Positions 35,317 to 46,816 of a DNA stretch of 64,000 nucleotides are shown here, one piece after another (positions within the stretch are counted from its first letter, which is position 1; each line of letters opens with the position of its first letter). The notes beneath the pieces are model-generated. The model was not told the origin of the DNA, did not search any database, and worked only from the letters and a program-made list of their open reading frames with translations. The translations under genes and the position numbers were made by a program. The stretch covers positions 78,107,804 to 78,171,803 of the forward strand of contig CM061070.1 in the NCBI GenBank assembly GCA_030762895.1, given 5' to 3'. The stretch is from Sophora flavescens. Lineage: Eukaryota; Streptophyta; Magnoliopsida; Fabales; Fabaceae.

Positions 35317-36414
35317 ATGCAAGGTACTGTTCTGGCTGGAAGATTTGCTATACAACCCAGAAAGTCATAAGACCAAAAAAAAAAGAAGGTGAAGCCACAT
35401 ATAGACCATCATTACTATCCAAGCTGGAATTATCAACTTGATTGGTTCGTGCTTGATGGGATTGTCATTAAGCATGTGAAAATATACACAAAAGAGGAAT
35501 GGAATTCCTATTTGTCATCTTTGCAACAACCTCCACACTTCAAGCTAGATCCCGATTTGCTAAAGACTCTTTGGGATATATATGCTTATTGTTTAAACCT
35601 GAGCATAGAGCATATGAAGGAGGAATTTAGTCCCATGATTCTGAAGGTTAAAATGCAACCAGGGGAACATCCTAGAAAGATAGCGGCTTCGCTAAGTGAC
35701 ATCTTTCAGAAGTTAGAAGAGCAAGCTAGTGAAATTTATAAATTGCTAGAAGAAAAGCCGAAAGAGACTCTAATTAAAGAGAATGTTGTTAGTAGCATGG
35801 ACTTGAATGAAGATGAAGTGGTGGTGGAAGATGATTCAATGGGAGAGGATCATGAAGAGGAATGCATGGAGGAAATATCTCATATTGTTCCTTTGCAAGG
35901 GACAAATAATACCAATCATATGAAAAATACTTCTCTCACCATTCCTACCGAGGAGCATCAAAATCCAGAATTGGATAAGTATGTTGGTTTGCATGCATGT
36001 GTGGATATAATAAAGTTGGTGGCTTCTATTTTTCTACCACATTACTTTGTGAAAATACCAACTTTGGAGTTCGAGTCATTGCCTACGCAATTAGAGTTTT
36101 CATCAATAGCGAGAAAGGCTCTAAGGTCGCCTCAAAAAGTTATGGTTCTAGTGCTTCATGGAGGATCTATTTACTTAAAGGCTATTCTTGGAGGAGGTGA
36201 GTTACCATTTGACCCGGGAATAAGTGAGCTCATCATAGCAATTAAAGAAGTCAATGGAATCTCCCCACACTTGCTTCTTCCATATCCACTCCACAAGCCA
36301 TGGGATCCAGGAGGAAGGACTTACATTTGGAGCATCTCTTGGCCTTTGTACCATAGGCTATGGGATCTGGGTGGAAGCATCTTCATGAGTTTTTCGAAAC
36401 CCTTCTTTTTTTAA
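35317..36414 (+). pseudogene. Element D ORF with WDPGG module, unknown function, one early stop
   Basis: From ATG at 35317 (MQGTVLAGRF) the frame is open to 36414 except for one TAA at 35368-35370. I do not recognise the protein. The N-terminal part has no gag motif. The middle is acidic (DLNEDEVVVEDDSMGEDHEE). The C-terminal part is shared with element E: DKYVGLHACVD, a block around FLPHYFVK, PLHKPWDPGG, then SISWPLYHRLWDLGG about 25 residues later. Sharing of this module by two diverged elements, in frame, suggests past selection on the protein. It does not resemble any retroelement enzyme. Confidence 0.65.
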
Positions 36415-37758
36415 TTAGCTTTCTTTTCTTTGCTTTGAGTCATATGTGCTTAAGTCCTGTGTTGGTAAGCTTGAAGGAATTTTATTGAATTTTGCATAAA
36501 TGGTTTGCATGAAAAATTTTGATTTTTGATGATTTCCCCTAATGATTTGAAATTTGAAAATTGATCCCCATGTGAAAAATTGAAAAATAAACTTTGAGAA
36601 ATTTTATTGTGATTGTATGATTTATGACAAGTTTGGGGTGAAGGGATGCACACATTAGGGATGTATCTCGGTCAAACAATTTGTGAAAATGTCCTGGTGA
36701 GGAATTTGAGCCTCCAACATTGTTTTTAATTGTGTGAATCACTTTTAAGTTGCACTTTCCCAGATTTTCTTGAATCTCTTCATGGTTTGCATGTTTATAT
36801 GTTTGCATCAAATGATTTAGGAAATTTTCTTTGAAATAGTTACTTGGTCAAATATGAACCAACCTTGATGCATGATCCATAGTTAGCCACATTGAGCCTT
36901 AAAGCCTATTGTTCTTAATAACATTACAATACAAGCCATAAATCCAGAAAAACCATGTTAACCCAATCTTAGGATTTAGGCGAGCATGAAAACTTAGCAA
37001 TGTAAGTGTTGTTTGGAAACTAAGTTTGGGGTGGCTACAAGGATTTATTATGTTGTTGTGGTTGAGAAAAAGAAAAATAAAGGTTGAAGCCAAAGGCTTA
37101 AAGAAGAAAAGAATTGCAAAAATGCCAAAAAGGGCAAAGTAAGAAGAAGAGGTGTGAAAGGGAAAAAGGTTGTAGCCACCCAAAGTAAAAAAAAATGATA
37201 AAAAAAATTAGAGTAAGATCAAATTGTGTGAATGCCAATTTTCATGCTCTCTTAAATTCCTAGGGATGTAAGCCTAGTACCTTTGTATATCTTACCTTAA
37301 GCAAGGCCTCATTACAACCTATGAAAGACCTTTTGATGTTGTATACATGTTTTTATGGGAACTTTTTTTTATATGAAAATCAAATCCATGGAAGGTGCTC
37401 ATAAAATGTGAAATTGAGTGAAAGTTGTTATCCTAGACAAATTGAGCGAATGAGTGAATTACTAAATGCCCTTGTAAGGAAAGCAATTGTTTGAAATTGG
37501 TGATCTCCCTTTTGTGTGTAACTTGGATCCTTTGCTTAGATTGATGATTGCATGAATGGTGAATTTTTCTTTGATTAAAGTAAATAAATGTGGGGATTAC
37601 ATTGATGAAAAGGGGGAAACATTGAATTAGAAAATTGAATTGATAAAATTGCATGAAACTTGTGCGAAAACAGTTGAGTCCATTTAGCTTACCCAGTTTT
37701 AAGTCTTTTTGAGTATTAGTTTGTTTGGGGACAAGAAAAGTTTAATTTTGGGGTATTT
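36415..37758 (+). other. Long non-coding 3' region of element D
   Basis: No coding frame is seen. It is nonetheless clearly similar to the corresponding region of E (43441-44793), with shared landmarks such as GATTTCCCCTAA, TTTGGGGTG...GCACACA, GTTTGCATGTTTATGTG and TCTTAGGATT. A polypurine-like TTGGGGTATTT precedes the 3' LTR. Confidence 0.7.
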
Positions 37759-39053
37759 TGATATGCCCCTGGCTTATCTAGTTTTATAACTAGTAAGGCC
37801 ATGGTTTTTGTGCTAAATGTTCGAGTTTAATCTCGTTTTCACCCAAATTTGGCTTTAATTGTCCTCGAGCAAAATTTTGAGTCTCTTAAGTAGTTTTTAG
37901 AATATTTTGGTTACTTTTGAGTCAAATAAAGCATTTAATGCACCTTTTTATTTTCAGTTTAAAAGTGAAGCTCAAGGGAACTTGGAAAATAGGATAAAAC
38001 AAGCTAGAAGAAGAATTTCAAGGTCTCGCCCCGAGAGACAATCCTCGCTCCGAGAGCCAGAGCTGAAATTGAGCAAGGAATTGAGGTCTTTCAGTCTCGC
38101 CTCGCGAAGCAGTGCTCGCCCCGCGAGCCAAACACAGGAAAGATGAAGACCATTCAGGCTCGCCTCGCGAGCTGTGTCTCACCTCGCGAGAATTCAAATT
38201 TGAACTGGAGCTAAACTTAAGATTCGCCTCGCAAGCCCTCTATATATAGCTTGTTTTGGAGCAGTTTTGATACCAGTTTGTATACCTAATCCTAGTTTTC
38301 TTGGAGCTGCGTCTCCCTTAATGTTTTAGGTTTATTTTCTGTTCTCTTTTAAATTATTTTGTTATGAACGTGATGAGGAGCTAATCCTCTTTGCTGAGGG
38401 ATCGATGAAGCCGCTCATGATGGCATAGTTTCTATGTGATGTTTTCTTCTCCCTATTCTTAATTCTTGTTTTGTAATTCTGATTTGGTTGCGTTAATCAA
38501 AAGAGAACGTGATTAACTAGTCAAATGCGATGAGTCCGAGAGGAGATTCGTGCTTTAGGGCTTGGATTAGGAACACCGATTAAGCATTGCTAGAGATAGA
38601 GTAGGAGATTGGTGCAATCGATATAGGGAGCCAAGAACTTAATGAATCTAACTGTGGTAGGTATGTCCTTTAGTGCTCGAGAGAGACATTAGGATAATTT
38701 AGGGTTCCTGGTTGGCATGTAATTGAACTTAGGGGTAGAAATAATCACTTGAATCTATTGCTTAATTGGGTAGGTGAATTCGTGAACTTAGATCTCATTA
38801 TAATAATCTAGATAATTGATTAGATAATGCTTTTTATCTTGCTTTAATTTAGTTAATTTTTTATTTGTTTTAGATAATTGATATATCACAACAAACTCTC
38901 TCCTTCTCTCTCATCTTTGACTTGGTCAATTATTAGTTATCTTCTTCAAATCTAGATAAATTGGTAACCTAATCCTTGTGTTCGATACTCGATAATTACT
39001 TTCCGTTTTAATTATTACTTGCTTCGATCTGGTACACTTGTCGGAGCCCATCA
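37759..39053 (+). repeat. 3' LTR of element D
   Basis: Begins TGATATGCCCCTGGC (one changed base in the usual TGATAAGCC) and ends GGAGCCCATCA, 1,295 bp. Confidence 0.9.
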
Positions 39054-39058
39054 AAACG

Positions 39059-40259
39059 TTGTCTTCGGGATGTCCTCCGACATAACCCGAATCTGATGGT
39101 ACCCTGACCTCAAATCTATCTTCGAGAAGACGCAAGCTCCGATCAACTGATCCATAAGATCATCAATCCTAGGGAGGGGATACCGATTCTTAATGGTTTT
39201 GTTGAGCTGTCGATAATCGACACACAACCTCATACTGTCATCCTTCTTCTTTACTAGCAACACTGGCGCACCTAATGGGGATAAGCTAGGCCTAATAAAC
39301 TACTTTTGGATCAGATCCTCTATTTGTTTCTTCAACTCATCTAGCTCTAGAGGAGACATTCTATAGGGCGCTATGGATATTGGCTCGTTGCCAGGCACTA
39401 AGTCTATGGTGAACTCAACATCTCTCTCAAGGGGCAAGTTATAAACATCCCCCGGGAACAATTCAGGAAATTCCAGCACAACAGGCACACTCCCGACATC
39501 AGGAGGGCTCTCTAATTCCATGGAAGACAACATCATGTACACTTGGGCCTCGTCTTTCATCGAAGCCTTAACTTGGTTGGCAGAGAGAAATGTCGGATTC
39601 TTACACTCCACAGGAGTTCCAAAAACTATGGTTTTATCAAAACATTTCAGAAGGACATGGTTGGAAGATAACCAGTCCATGCCAAGAATGACATCGAGGT
39701 CCTTTACAGGTAAGCACACAAGAACTACAATAAAGGTTCTACCATTAATGGGGATGCGACAGTTCCTGTATGCATGAGAAGTAAGAACAGGCTTGTTTGT
39801 AGGTGTAGAAACAACCAAATCGTACTCAAGGAAAGTAACAAGCAATTTAAGACTCTTGACCCCATCATGTGATATAAACGAGTACATAGCACCCGAATCA
39901 TACAATACAGATAAAGGAGTTCCATCAATTATGCACTTACCTTGAATCAAGTCATCAAACTCGGAGGCCTCAGCTCCACTAATAGTAAAGACTCTTCCAG
40001 TAGTCTTCAGTCGATTAGCTTGAGACTGCTGAGTCTTGCTAGCACTTGGAGGCTCTGACGTTGCTGTTCCACAATCCCAACTGATGTGACCAGACTTGCC
40101 ACACCTAAAGCAGATGACGTCCGATTCCTTGAACTGGGTAGTGAAGTGATCTGGTGCACCGCACTTCATGGGTCTATAGGCATTGGAATTACCAACCCTG
40201 GTCTTGTCACGAGAAAACTGTGGCTTCTTGCCACTCTGCTTGTCCTTTTACTCGGTCTT
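39059..40259 (-). pseudogene. Element C protease and N-terminal RT, one stop
   Basis: On the minus strand a zinc knuckle (CFRCGKSGHISWDC, near 40080-40120) is followed by GRVFTISGAEASEFDDLIQG, the protease active site YDSGAMYSFISH (D-S-G) near 39890, and VILGMDWLSSNH near 39680. A TAG at 39300-39302 falls at the start of RT. The same frame continues with YRQLNKTIKNRYPLPRIDD and FSKIDLRSGYHQIRV to the D insertion at 39058. Confidence 0.88.
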
Positions 40260-40631
40260 CTACCTACCCTGGCTATCTGAATTCCTGAAAATGGCTACTC
40301 TATATTTGTAGGCATCCTCAAAGATCCTACACTTGTTCACCAAGGTTGGGAAGACTCTGATCTCCTGATAACTGATCGCTTGCTTGATCTCTGAACGAAG
40401 GCCATCCTTAAACTTGACAAACTTTGACAGATCATCCACCTTGACCTGATAAGGTGTGTAGTACCGAGCTAGCTCCTCGAACTTAGCCGCATACTCGCCC
40501 ACTGACATATTTCCCTGCTTCGGTCCTAAGAATTCCATCTCTTTCTTGTCACGCACATCTGCAGGAAAATACTTCTCCAGAAACCTATCTCTGAACACAG
40601 CCCAGGTGACTGTTGTACCTTCAGCCACCAT
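40260..40631 (-). pseudogene. Element C gag, C-terminal part
   Basis: The minus-strand frame from the E junction reads VTWAVFRDRFLEKYFPADVR, NMSVGEYAAKFEELARYY and KDGLRSEIKQAI, a standard Retrotrans_gag domain of Tekay elements. It ends with a stop at 40260-40262. The frame continues exactly from the gag portion at 46331 once element E is removed. Confidence 0.87.
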
Positions 40632-42144
40632 TGATAAGCCTTCGGCTTATCTAGTTTTATGACTAGATGAACTAGGGTTTTTGTGCAAATTAATCGAGTT
40701 CACTCTCGTTTTCGCCCAAATTTGCCTTGTTTTGTTCCTAAGTTGGACTTTGACTCGTTTTGCGTCTTTTGTGTAGTTTTTAGCTTATTTTGGATAGAAT
40801 TTTGCTTTTGGTTGCTTTTGGTGTTTTCAGGTCAATAAGTGAAGCTCCGGGAGTCAAGGAAAGTCAAGAAGCAGAGGAAAAAGCACTTCTGGAGATACTC
40901 GCCTAGCGAGTGGATGCTCGCCTCGCGAGCCTGAAGAACAGATAAAACAACAAGGTCATCAATTCTGTCTCGCCTCGCGAGAATATGTTCGCCCCGCGAA
41001 TCATGAAGACCTGCAAGACAGAGACCATCACGGACAAGCCGTGATGAAGACCACGCCCGTGACAGTTTAAGGTTTGAAGTCTCGCCCCGCGAGAGTTTGA
41101 AGACCCTGGAAGTCAGAGACCATCACGGCCCAGCCGTAATGAAGACCACAGCCTAGAATGGAAGACTCGCCCCGCGAACTCACTTTCGCCTCGCGAGAGT
41201 TCAAAATGAAAGCGCGCCAATTTTAATTCTCGCCTCGCGAGAGGCTGCTCGCCTCGCGAACGAGCGCAGATCAGGAATCCTATTTAAAGGCTGTTGCAGA
41301 TCAGATTGGGGATCGAACTTTGAGGAGGCTGTAGGGCTTTTGGAGGGCCGCGAATCCTAGTAGTTTTCCACTGTTTAGAGTAGCGTTTAGGGTAATTTCT
41401 TTTCTCTTTGGAGCTGCGTCTCCCTTTTTCTTATGGAGATTATGTCCGATTGTTTGTCTATGAGCATGAGGAACTAATCCCCTCGTCCGAGGGATCAATG
41501 AAGCCACCCATGGCGGTGTAGTGTTCTTGTGATGTATGTTTTTCTCCCCTTCTCTTATGAATGTTTTCCAATTCTTAATTGAATGCTTGATCATATGTAT
41601 TGCGTGATTAATCAGTTAAACGTGTTTGAGGCCGAACGGCGATTCGCGTTTTAGAACTTGAATTGGGATCATCGGTCGAGTATTGCACGAGAGTGAATAG
41701 GAGATCGGTGCAACCTTATAGGGAACAAGAATTAATCAAATTCGAGATTAGGATTATGAGACCTAGTAAGTAATTAATCCAATCGTCGAATACGTCCTAA
41801 TGAGCACGAGAGTGGATTTAGGAGAATTTAGGGGTCCCGGTTGACATTGTAATTGAACTTAGGGAGGAATTCATCATCACTTGGGTGTACATATTGGGTA
41901 GGTGGATTTGTGACCTTGGACATTTTAGTTTTCATATTTTTAGTTAATTATTTAATTAGATTTGTTAATTTAATTTTGATCCTATTCTCTCTCTCAACCA
42001 CCTTCTGTAACTTGACCAAACGTATCGGATTTCCCGCGGATTAGTCAAATTGGTAGCCCAATCCCTGAGTTCGACCTCGGTAATTACTTACCGTGTTATT
42101 TTTATTACTTGCGACGACCCGGTACACTTGCCGGCGTAACAACA
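40632..42144 (+). repeat. 5' LTR of element E
   Basis: Begins TGATAAGCCTTCGGC and ends GGCGTAACAACA, 1,513 bp. It lacks 19 bp (GAAGCATCTCGTCCCGCGA region near 41090) present in the 3' LTR. Confidence 0.95.
40905..41290 (+). promoter_or_regulatory. LTR E promoter: mixed CTCGCCTCGCGAG and CATCACGG palindromes before a TATA-like box
   Basis: About nine CTCGC-N3-GCGAG-type sites are mixed with inverted pairs of another motif (CATCACGGACAAGCCGTGATG at 41028-41048 and a second near 41125). TATTTAAAGG follows at 41281-41290, about 20 bp after the last site. Two palindrome types in one LTR suggests motif exchange between families. Confidence 0.6.
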
Positions 42145-42150
42145 AGTTTT

Positions 42151-42168
42151 TGGCGCCGTTACCGGGGA
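42151..42168 (+). other. Primer binding site of element E, tRNA-Asp type
   Basis: TGGCGCCGTTACCGGGGA, one base different from the Athila site at 3771-3788. Confidence 0.9.
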
Positions 42169-42291
42169 TTGGCACAGCCAATTTTTTTCTAATTTTAGGG
42201 AAGTTTGATTATTTGGTTAAGTTATTTTTGTTCTTATTTTTATTATTTTCTTTTTATTTTCTACTATCTCTCTCTACTTCTTTGATTCCAC

Positions 42292-43440
42292 TTGGTCTTG
42301 CCTTGTTTTGTATGCGAGGTACACGAAGGAATGCTTCCGGGTTGCGAATATTGTGATGGGAACCATGACACTTGGAGTTGTCCGTTCTACTTCCCTCAAG
42401 TATATGTGGAACCATGGCATAATGACAGCGTGCCCCAGAACAACTATCGAGTCGAATCGTATTGGGGTGATATGAGTAGAGACCATCCGAATTTCGCTTG
42501 GAGTAATGCTGACGATGGTCTAGCCTGGCAACCATAACCTCAACAAAATTGGCAACAACAACCTCAACAGAATGGTGGAAGACAACCTTGGGAGTTGGCT
42601 TTTGAGAAGTTGAGTGCGACACTTGAGAAAGTGTCAATCAATACAAACGCAGCCATTGACAAGTTGGCAACTCATACAGGGATGGCACTTCAGAATCTAG
42701 AGATGCAGATTGCCCAACTCGCAAGGCAACTAAATGAGCATCCCCTAGAGACTTTCCCAGTTGATACCGAGAACGACCCTAAGAACCAATGGAATGCCAC
42801 AACAACTAGAAGCAGTGGGGTGTTGGGATCTAACAGGGATGCAACTAGTTCTCAGGAAGTTGAGGAAGAACTACCACATGTTGAGGAAGAACAACCGGAG
42901 GAAAAGGAATTGACAAGCGACAAGGCCCCGGAACAGCCACATGTTGAGGAAGAGCAACCTAAGGAAGAGGAGTTGGCAAGGGACAAGGCACAGGAGCAAG
43001 AGGGTAGAGATCAAAATAAAGATAAAGTGGCAGAGGATTTCACCATGCTTGCCAAGCAACCTGATTTTGATGCGTTAAATAAATATGTTGCCTTGCATGC
43101 ATGTGTGGACACCGGTAAGATAGACCATCCCACTTGTCTGGCACACTTCCTCGTGAAGACACTATTTGGCCCGAGAGGAAGTGAGTTCATCAGTACGGAG
43201 GTCAATGGAGTTTTCACACTCAGGCTTGGTGGAAGTATGGATGGAGTCGTATTGCTCCTACGAGGGCCACTTCATAAACCATGGGATCCGGGTGGAGGAT
43301 CTCACATGATGAGCATCTCTTGGCCTTTGTACCACAGACTATGGGATCCAGGTGGATGCTTCTTAATAAGTCAGGCTCGGGACGTTAAACAAGCGCTTCT
43401 TGGGAGGCAACCCAAGCTAGGTATCCCTCTCTTTTCCTAA
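42292..43440 (+). pseudogene. Element E ORF: gag remnant fused to WDPGG module, one stop
   Basis: One frame is open from 42292 to 43440 apart from a TAA at 42535-42537. It begins with a knuckle-like CEYCDGNHDTWSC (CX2CX3HX4C), then a Q-rich linker and MALQNLEMQIAQLARQL, matching the C-terminal part of Athila gag; the gag core is missing. An acidic repeat (HVEEEQP twice) follows. The last part is the module shared with D: NKYVALHACVD, LAHFLVKTLFG, PLHKPWDPGG, SISWPLYHRLWDPGG. It ends near ALLGRQPKLG. An ATG at 42312 (MRGTRRNAS) matches D's start but lies in another frame, so one frameshift may also be present. Function is unknown. Confidence 0.65.
43399..43416 (+). other. Hairpin CTTGGGAGGCAACCCAAG
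   Basis: A 6 bp stem with a 6-base loop follows GACGTTAAACAAGCG. I recall a similar GCGCTTGTTGGGAGGCAACCCA stretch downstream of pol in many Athila/Tat elements, so it may be a conserved RNA or replication signal. It overlaps the end of the ORF. Confidence 0.45.
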
Positions 43441-44793
43441 CTTTTGTTTTGTTTTTTTGATTTTTGTGTTGTTTTTGTTTGTCACTCTTGAATAATTTGA
43501 GAAGACCAAGAGTTGTTGTATGAATGTCGTGTCGGCAAGCTTGTTGGATTTTAATTAGATTGAGCGTAGATTAATTGCATGAATTATTGGACCATTGATG
43601 ATTTCCCCTAAGTTCTGAAATTAGAAAAGTTTATCCCCACTTAAAAATTGAAAACTGAACTTTGAGAATTTTGTTGTGATTACTTGATTTATGATAAGTT
43701 TGGGGTGAGGGGGTGCACACACTAGGAATCGTATCTCGGTCAAACAATTTGCAAAATGTCCAGGTGAGGATTTGAGCCTCCAGCTCTGTTTTTGAATGTG
43801 TGAATCACTGTTAAGTTGCACTTTCCCGAATTTGCTTGAATCTCTATATGGTTTGCATGTTTATGTGTTGCATCAAATGATTTAGGCAATTTTCTTTGAA
43901 TAACTACTTGGCCTAAAAAGGACCATCCCTAATGCATGTTCCCTAGTTAGCCAAATTGAGCCCAATTGACCTATTGTTTCTTGATGACCCTATATTACGA
44001 GCCAAAATCTGAAAAACCATGTTAACCCGATCTTAGGATTAGGAGAGCATGGAAGTGAGCAAGAGAAAGGTTGTGAGAAACTAAGTTTGGGGTGGCTACA
44101 AGGTGATGTGTCATATTGGGGGTGAGAAAAAGAAAAATAAAGGTTGATAAAAAAAATGCCAAAAGAAATGGGGCAAAAAAAAAATATATATATATATATA
44201 GCAAGGAAAAGGTTGTAGTCACCCGAGGCAAAAAGAAAAATGGAAAAAGGAATTTGAGTGGAAAATGTGTTTAATTCTCATGCTCTCTTAGTTCCTAGGG
44301 ACTTAAGCTTAATATCCTTGAATATCCTACCTTGAGCCAGGCCCCATTACAACCTTTAAAAGACCTTCTGATGTTGCATACATGTTTTCGTGGGAACCAT
44401 TTTTGAGACGAAAATCAAATTCATGGGAAGTGCTCTTGATACGTGAAATTGAGTGAAAAAGTTGATAGCCTAGACAAACTTAAGCGAATTAGTGAAATAT
44501 TACATGCCCTTGTGAGGAAGGCAATTGTTTGAAATAGGTGATCTTCCTTTGTGTGTATCTTTGAGCCTCAACTTAGAGTAATGATGGCATGAATGATAAA
44601 TTCTCAATTGTTTAAAGTAGATGAATGTGGGGATTATATTGATAAAAAAGGGGGGGGGATCAAAGAAGAAAAACTGTTTGATTGCATGAAATTTGTGCGA
44701 AGTTGATTAGATCATTTAGGCTTGCCAAGTCTTGAGTCGTTTTTGAGTTTTAAGCTTGCTTGGGGACAAGCAAGGTTTAAGTTTGGGGTATTT
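43441..44793 (+). other. Long non-coding 3' region of element E
   Basis: No gene is seen. It parallels 36415-37758 of D along its length. It contains a short (AT)n at about 44188-44202 and a G-rich AAAGGGGGGGG near 44650. A polypurine-like TTTGGGGTATTT precedes the 3' LTR. Confidence 0.7.
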
Positions 44794-46325
44794 TGATAAG
44801 CCTTCGGCTTATCTAGTTTTATGACTAGATGAACTAGGGTTTTTGTGCAAATTAATCGAGTTCACTCTCGTTTTCACCCAAATTTGCCTTGTTTTGTTCC
44901 TAAGTTGGACTTTGACTCGTTTTACGTCTTTTGTGTAGTTTTTAGCTTATTTTGGATAGAATTATGCTTTTGGTTGCTTTTGGTGTTTTCAGGTCAATAA
45001 GTGAAGCTCCGGGAGTCAAGGAAAGTCAAGAAGCAGAGGAAAAAGCACTTCTGGAGATACTCGCCTCGCGAGTGGATGCTCGCCTCGCGAGCCTGAAGAA
45101 CAGATAAAACAGCAAGGTCATCCATTCTGTCTCGCCTCGCGAGAATATGTTCGCCCCGCGAATCATGAAGACCTGCAAGACAGAGACCATCACGGACAAG
45201 CCGTGATGAAGACCACGCCTGTGACAGTTTAAGGTTTGAAGTCTCGCCCCGCGAGAAGCATCTCGTCCCGCGAGAGTTTGAAGACCCTGGAAGTCAGAGA
45301 CCATCACAGCCCAGCCGTGATGAAGACCACAGCCTAGAATTGAAGACTCGCCCCGCGAACACACTTTCGCCTCGTGAGAGTTCAAAATGAAAGTGCGCCA
45401 ATTTTAATTCTCGCCTCGCGAGAGGCTGCTCGCCTCGCGAACGAGCGCAGATCAGGAATCCCATTTAAAGGCTGTTGCAGATCAGATTGGGGATCGAACT
45501 TTGAGGAGGCTGTAGGGCTTTTGGAGGGCCGCGAATCCTAGTAGTTTTCCACTGTTTAGAGTAGCGTTTAGGGTAATTTCTTTTCTCTTTGGAGCTGCGT
45601 CTCCCTTTTTCTTATGGAGATTATGTCCGATTGTTTGTCTATGAGCATGAGGAACTAATCCCCTCGTCTGAGGGATCAATGAAGCCACCCATGGCGGTGT
45701 AGTGTTCTTGTGATGTATGTTTTTCTCCCCTTCTCTTATGAATGTTTTCCAATTCTGAATTGAATGCTTGATCATATGTATTGCGTGATTAATCAGTTAA
45801 ACGTGTTTGAGGCCGAACGGCGATTCGCGTTTTAGAACTTGAATTGGGATCATCGGTCGAGTATTGCACGAGAGTGAATAGGAGATCGGTGCAACCTTAT
45901 AGGGAACAAGAATTAATCAAATTCGAGATTAGGATTATGAGACCTAGTAAGTAATTAATCCAATCGTCGAATACGTCCTAATGAGCACGAGAGTGGATTT
46001 AGGAGAATTTAGGGGTCCCGGTTGACATTGTAATTGAACTTAGGGAGGAATTCATCATCACTTGGGTGTACATATTGGGTAGGTGGATTTGTGACCTTGG
46101 ACATTTTAGTTTTCATATTTTTAGTTAATTATTTAATTAGATTTGTTAATTTAATTTTGATCCTATTCTCTCTCTCAACCACCTTCTGTAACTTGACCAA
46201 ACGTATCGGATTTCCCGCGGATTAGTCAAATTGGTAGCCCAATCCCTGAGTTCGACCTCGGTAATTACTTACCGTGTTATTTTTATTACTTGCGACGACC
46301 CGGTACACTTGCCGGCGTAACAACA
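44794..46325 (+). repeat. 3' LTR of element E
   Basis: Begins TGATAAGCCTTCGGC and ends GGCGTAACAACA, 1,532 bp. The downstream halves of the two LTRs are almost identical; most differences fall in the palindrome array. Confidence 0.95.
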
Positions 46326-46330
46326 ACCAT

Positions 46331-46636
46331 CCTCTGACGACAGTTCTCCCACCAGTGGTCAGCCTCCTCAGTGAGCATAAAAGTGCTGAGGATAACCCAC
46401 TACTGATCATTGCAGTCCATAGCTCTGAAGATCTTCTCGATCTCCCTCATCCACAACAAAGCTCCTTCGGGGTCATAAGCTCCTCTGAAAGATGGCGGAT
46501 TGTTTCGCTGGAACTTGTCGAGACCCTGAAACTCAGTTGGTCCTTCGTTGTTGTTGTTCTAAACTTGTACGATTGCATTGGCAAGGAGTGCCAACACATC
46601 AGCGATTGCCTGATCGTTTTTGTCTCTTCCTGCCAT
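46331..46636 (-). pseudogene. Element C gag, N-terminal part with early stop
   Basis: The ATG is at 46636 (MAGRDKNDQAIADVLALLA). A stop (46561-46559) follows codon 25, where one base change from CAG would explain it. The frame continues with GLDKFQRNNPPSFRGAYDPE, EIEKIFRAMDC and HWWENCRQRM, typical of Tekay gag, to the E insertion. Confidence 0.87.
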
Positions 46637-46803
46637 GAGTTCCTGACATGTCCAAAACAGCCATTAAATACAGAGAACTTAAGTAGGAAAAGCGATAAGC
46701 TAATAACTTTAAGCATCATTATCTATAACAAGTATATATAATTCAAACAAGAGCACACAACAGACTCACAACAGACTCATACCACGGCCTGATAGGACAG
46801 ACC

Positions 46804-46816
46804 TTCTCTGATACCA
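46804..46816 (-). other. Primer binding site of element C, initiator tRNA-Met type
   Basis: The minus strand reads TGGTATCAGAGAA, five bases inside the LTR end at 46822. Confidence 0.85.

Larger units (their letters stand above)
33818..39053 (+). mobile_element. Element D: non-autonomous Athila-related LTR element without gag-pol
   Basis: Two LTRs (33818-35164 and 37759-39053), a tRNA-Asp-type primer site and one ORF make up this 5.2 kb element. The duplication GAACG (33813-33817) versus AAACG (39054-39058) has one mismatch, and removing D restores the RT frame of C. No gag, protease, RT or integrase is present. The LTRs differ by several indels, so it is older than E. Confidence 0.9.
40632..46325 (+). 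mobile_element. Element E: young non-autonomous Athila-related LTR element
   Basis: The 5,694 bp element has LTRs at 40632-42144 and 44794-46325, a perfect duplication ACCAT (40627-40631 and 46326-46330), a tRNA-Asp primer site and one gag-derived ORF, but no protease, RT or integrase. The LTRs are nearly identical: by eye, about 16 substitutions and one 19 bp indel. It interrupts gag of element C. Confidence 0.95.

Noticed and set aside
41301..41594. A 97-codon minus-strand frame, repeated at 45482-45775
   Set aside because: The two copies are identical only because they lie in the two LTRs of element E; they show no protein feature.
45026..45385. Frame rich in SRGE/ARREA-like repeats in the LTR of E (also 33981-34256 and 4582-4833)
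   Set aside because: It is a translation of the CTCGCGAG palindrome array in the LTR promoter, not a gene.
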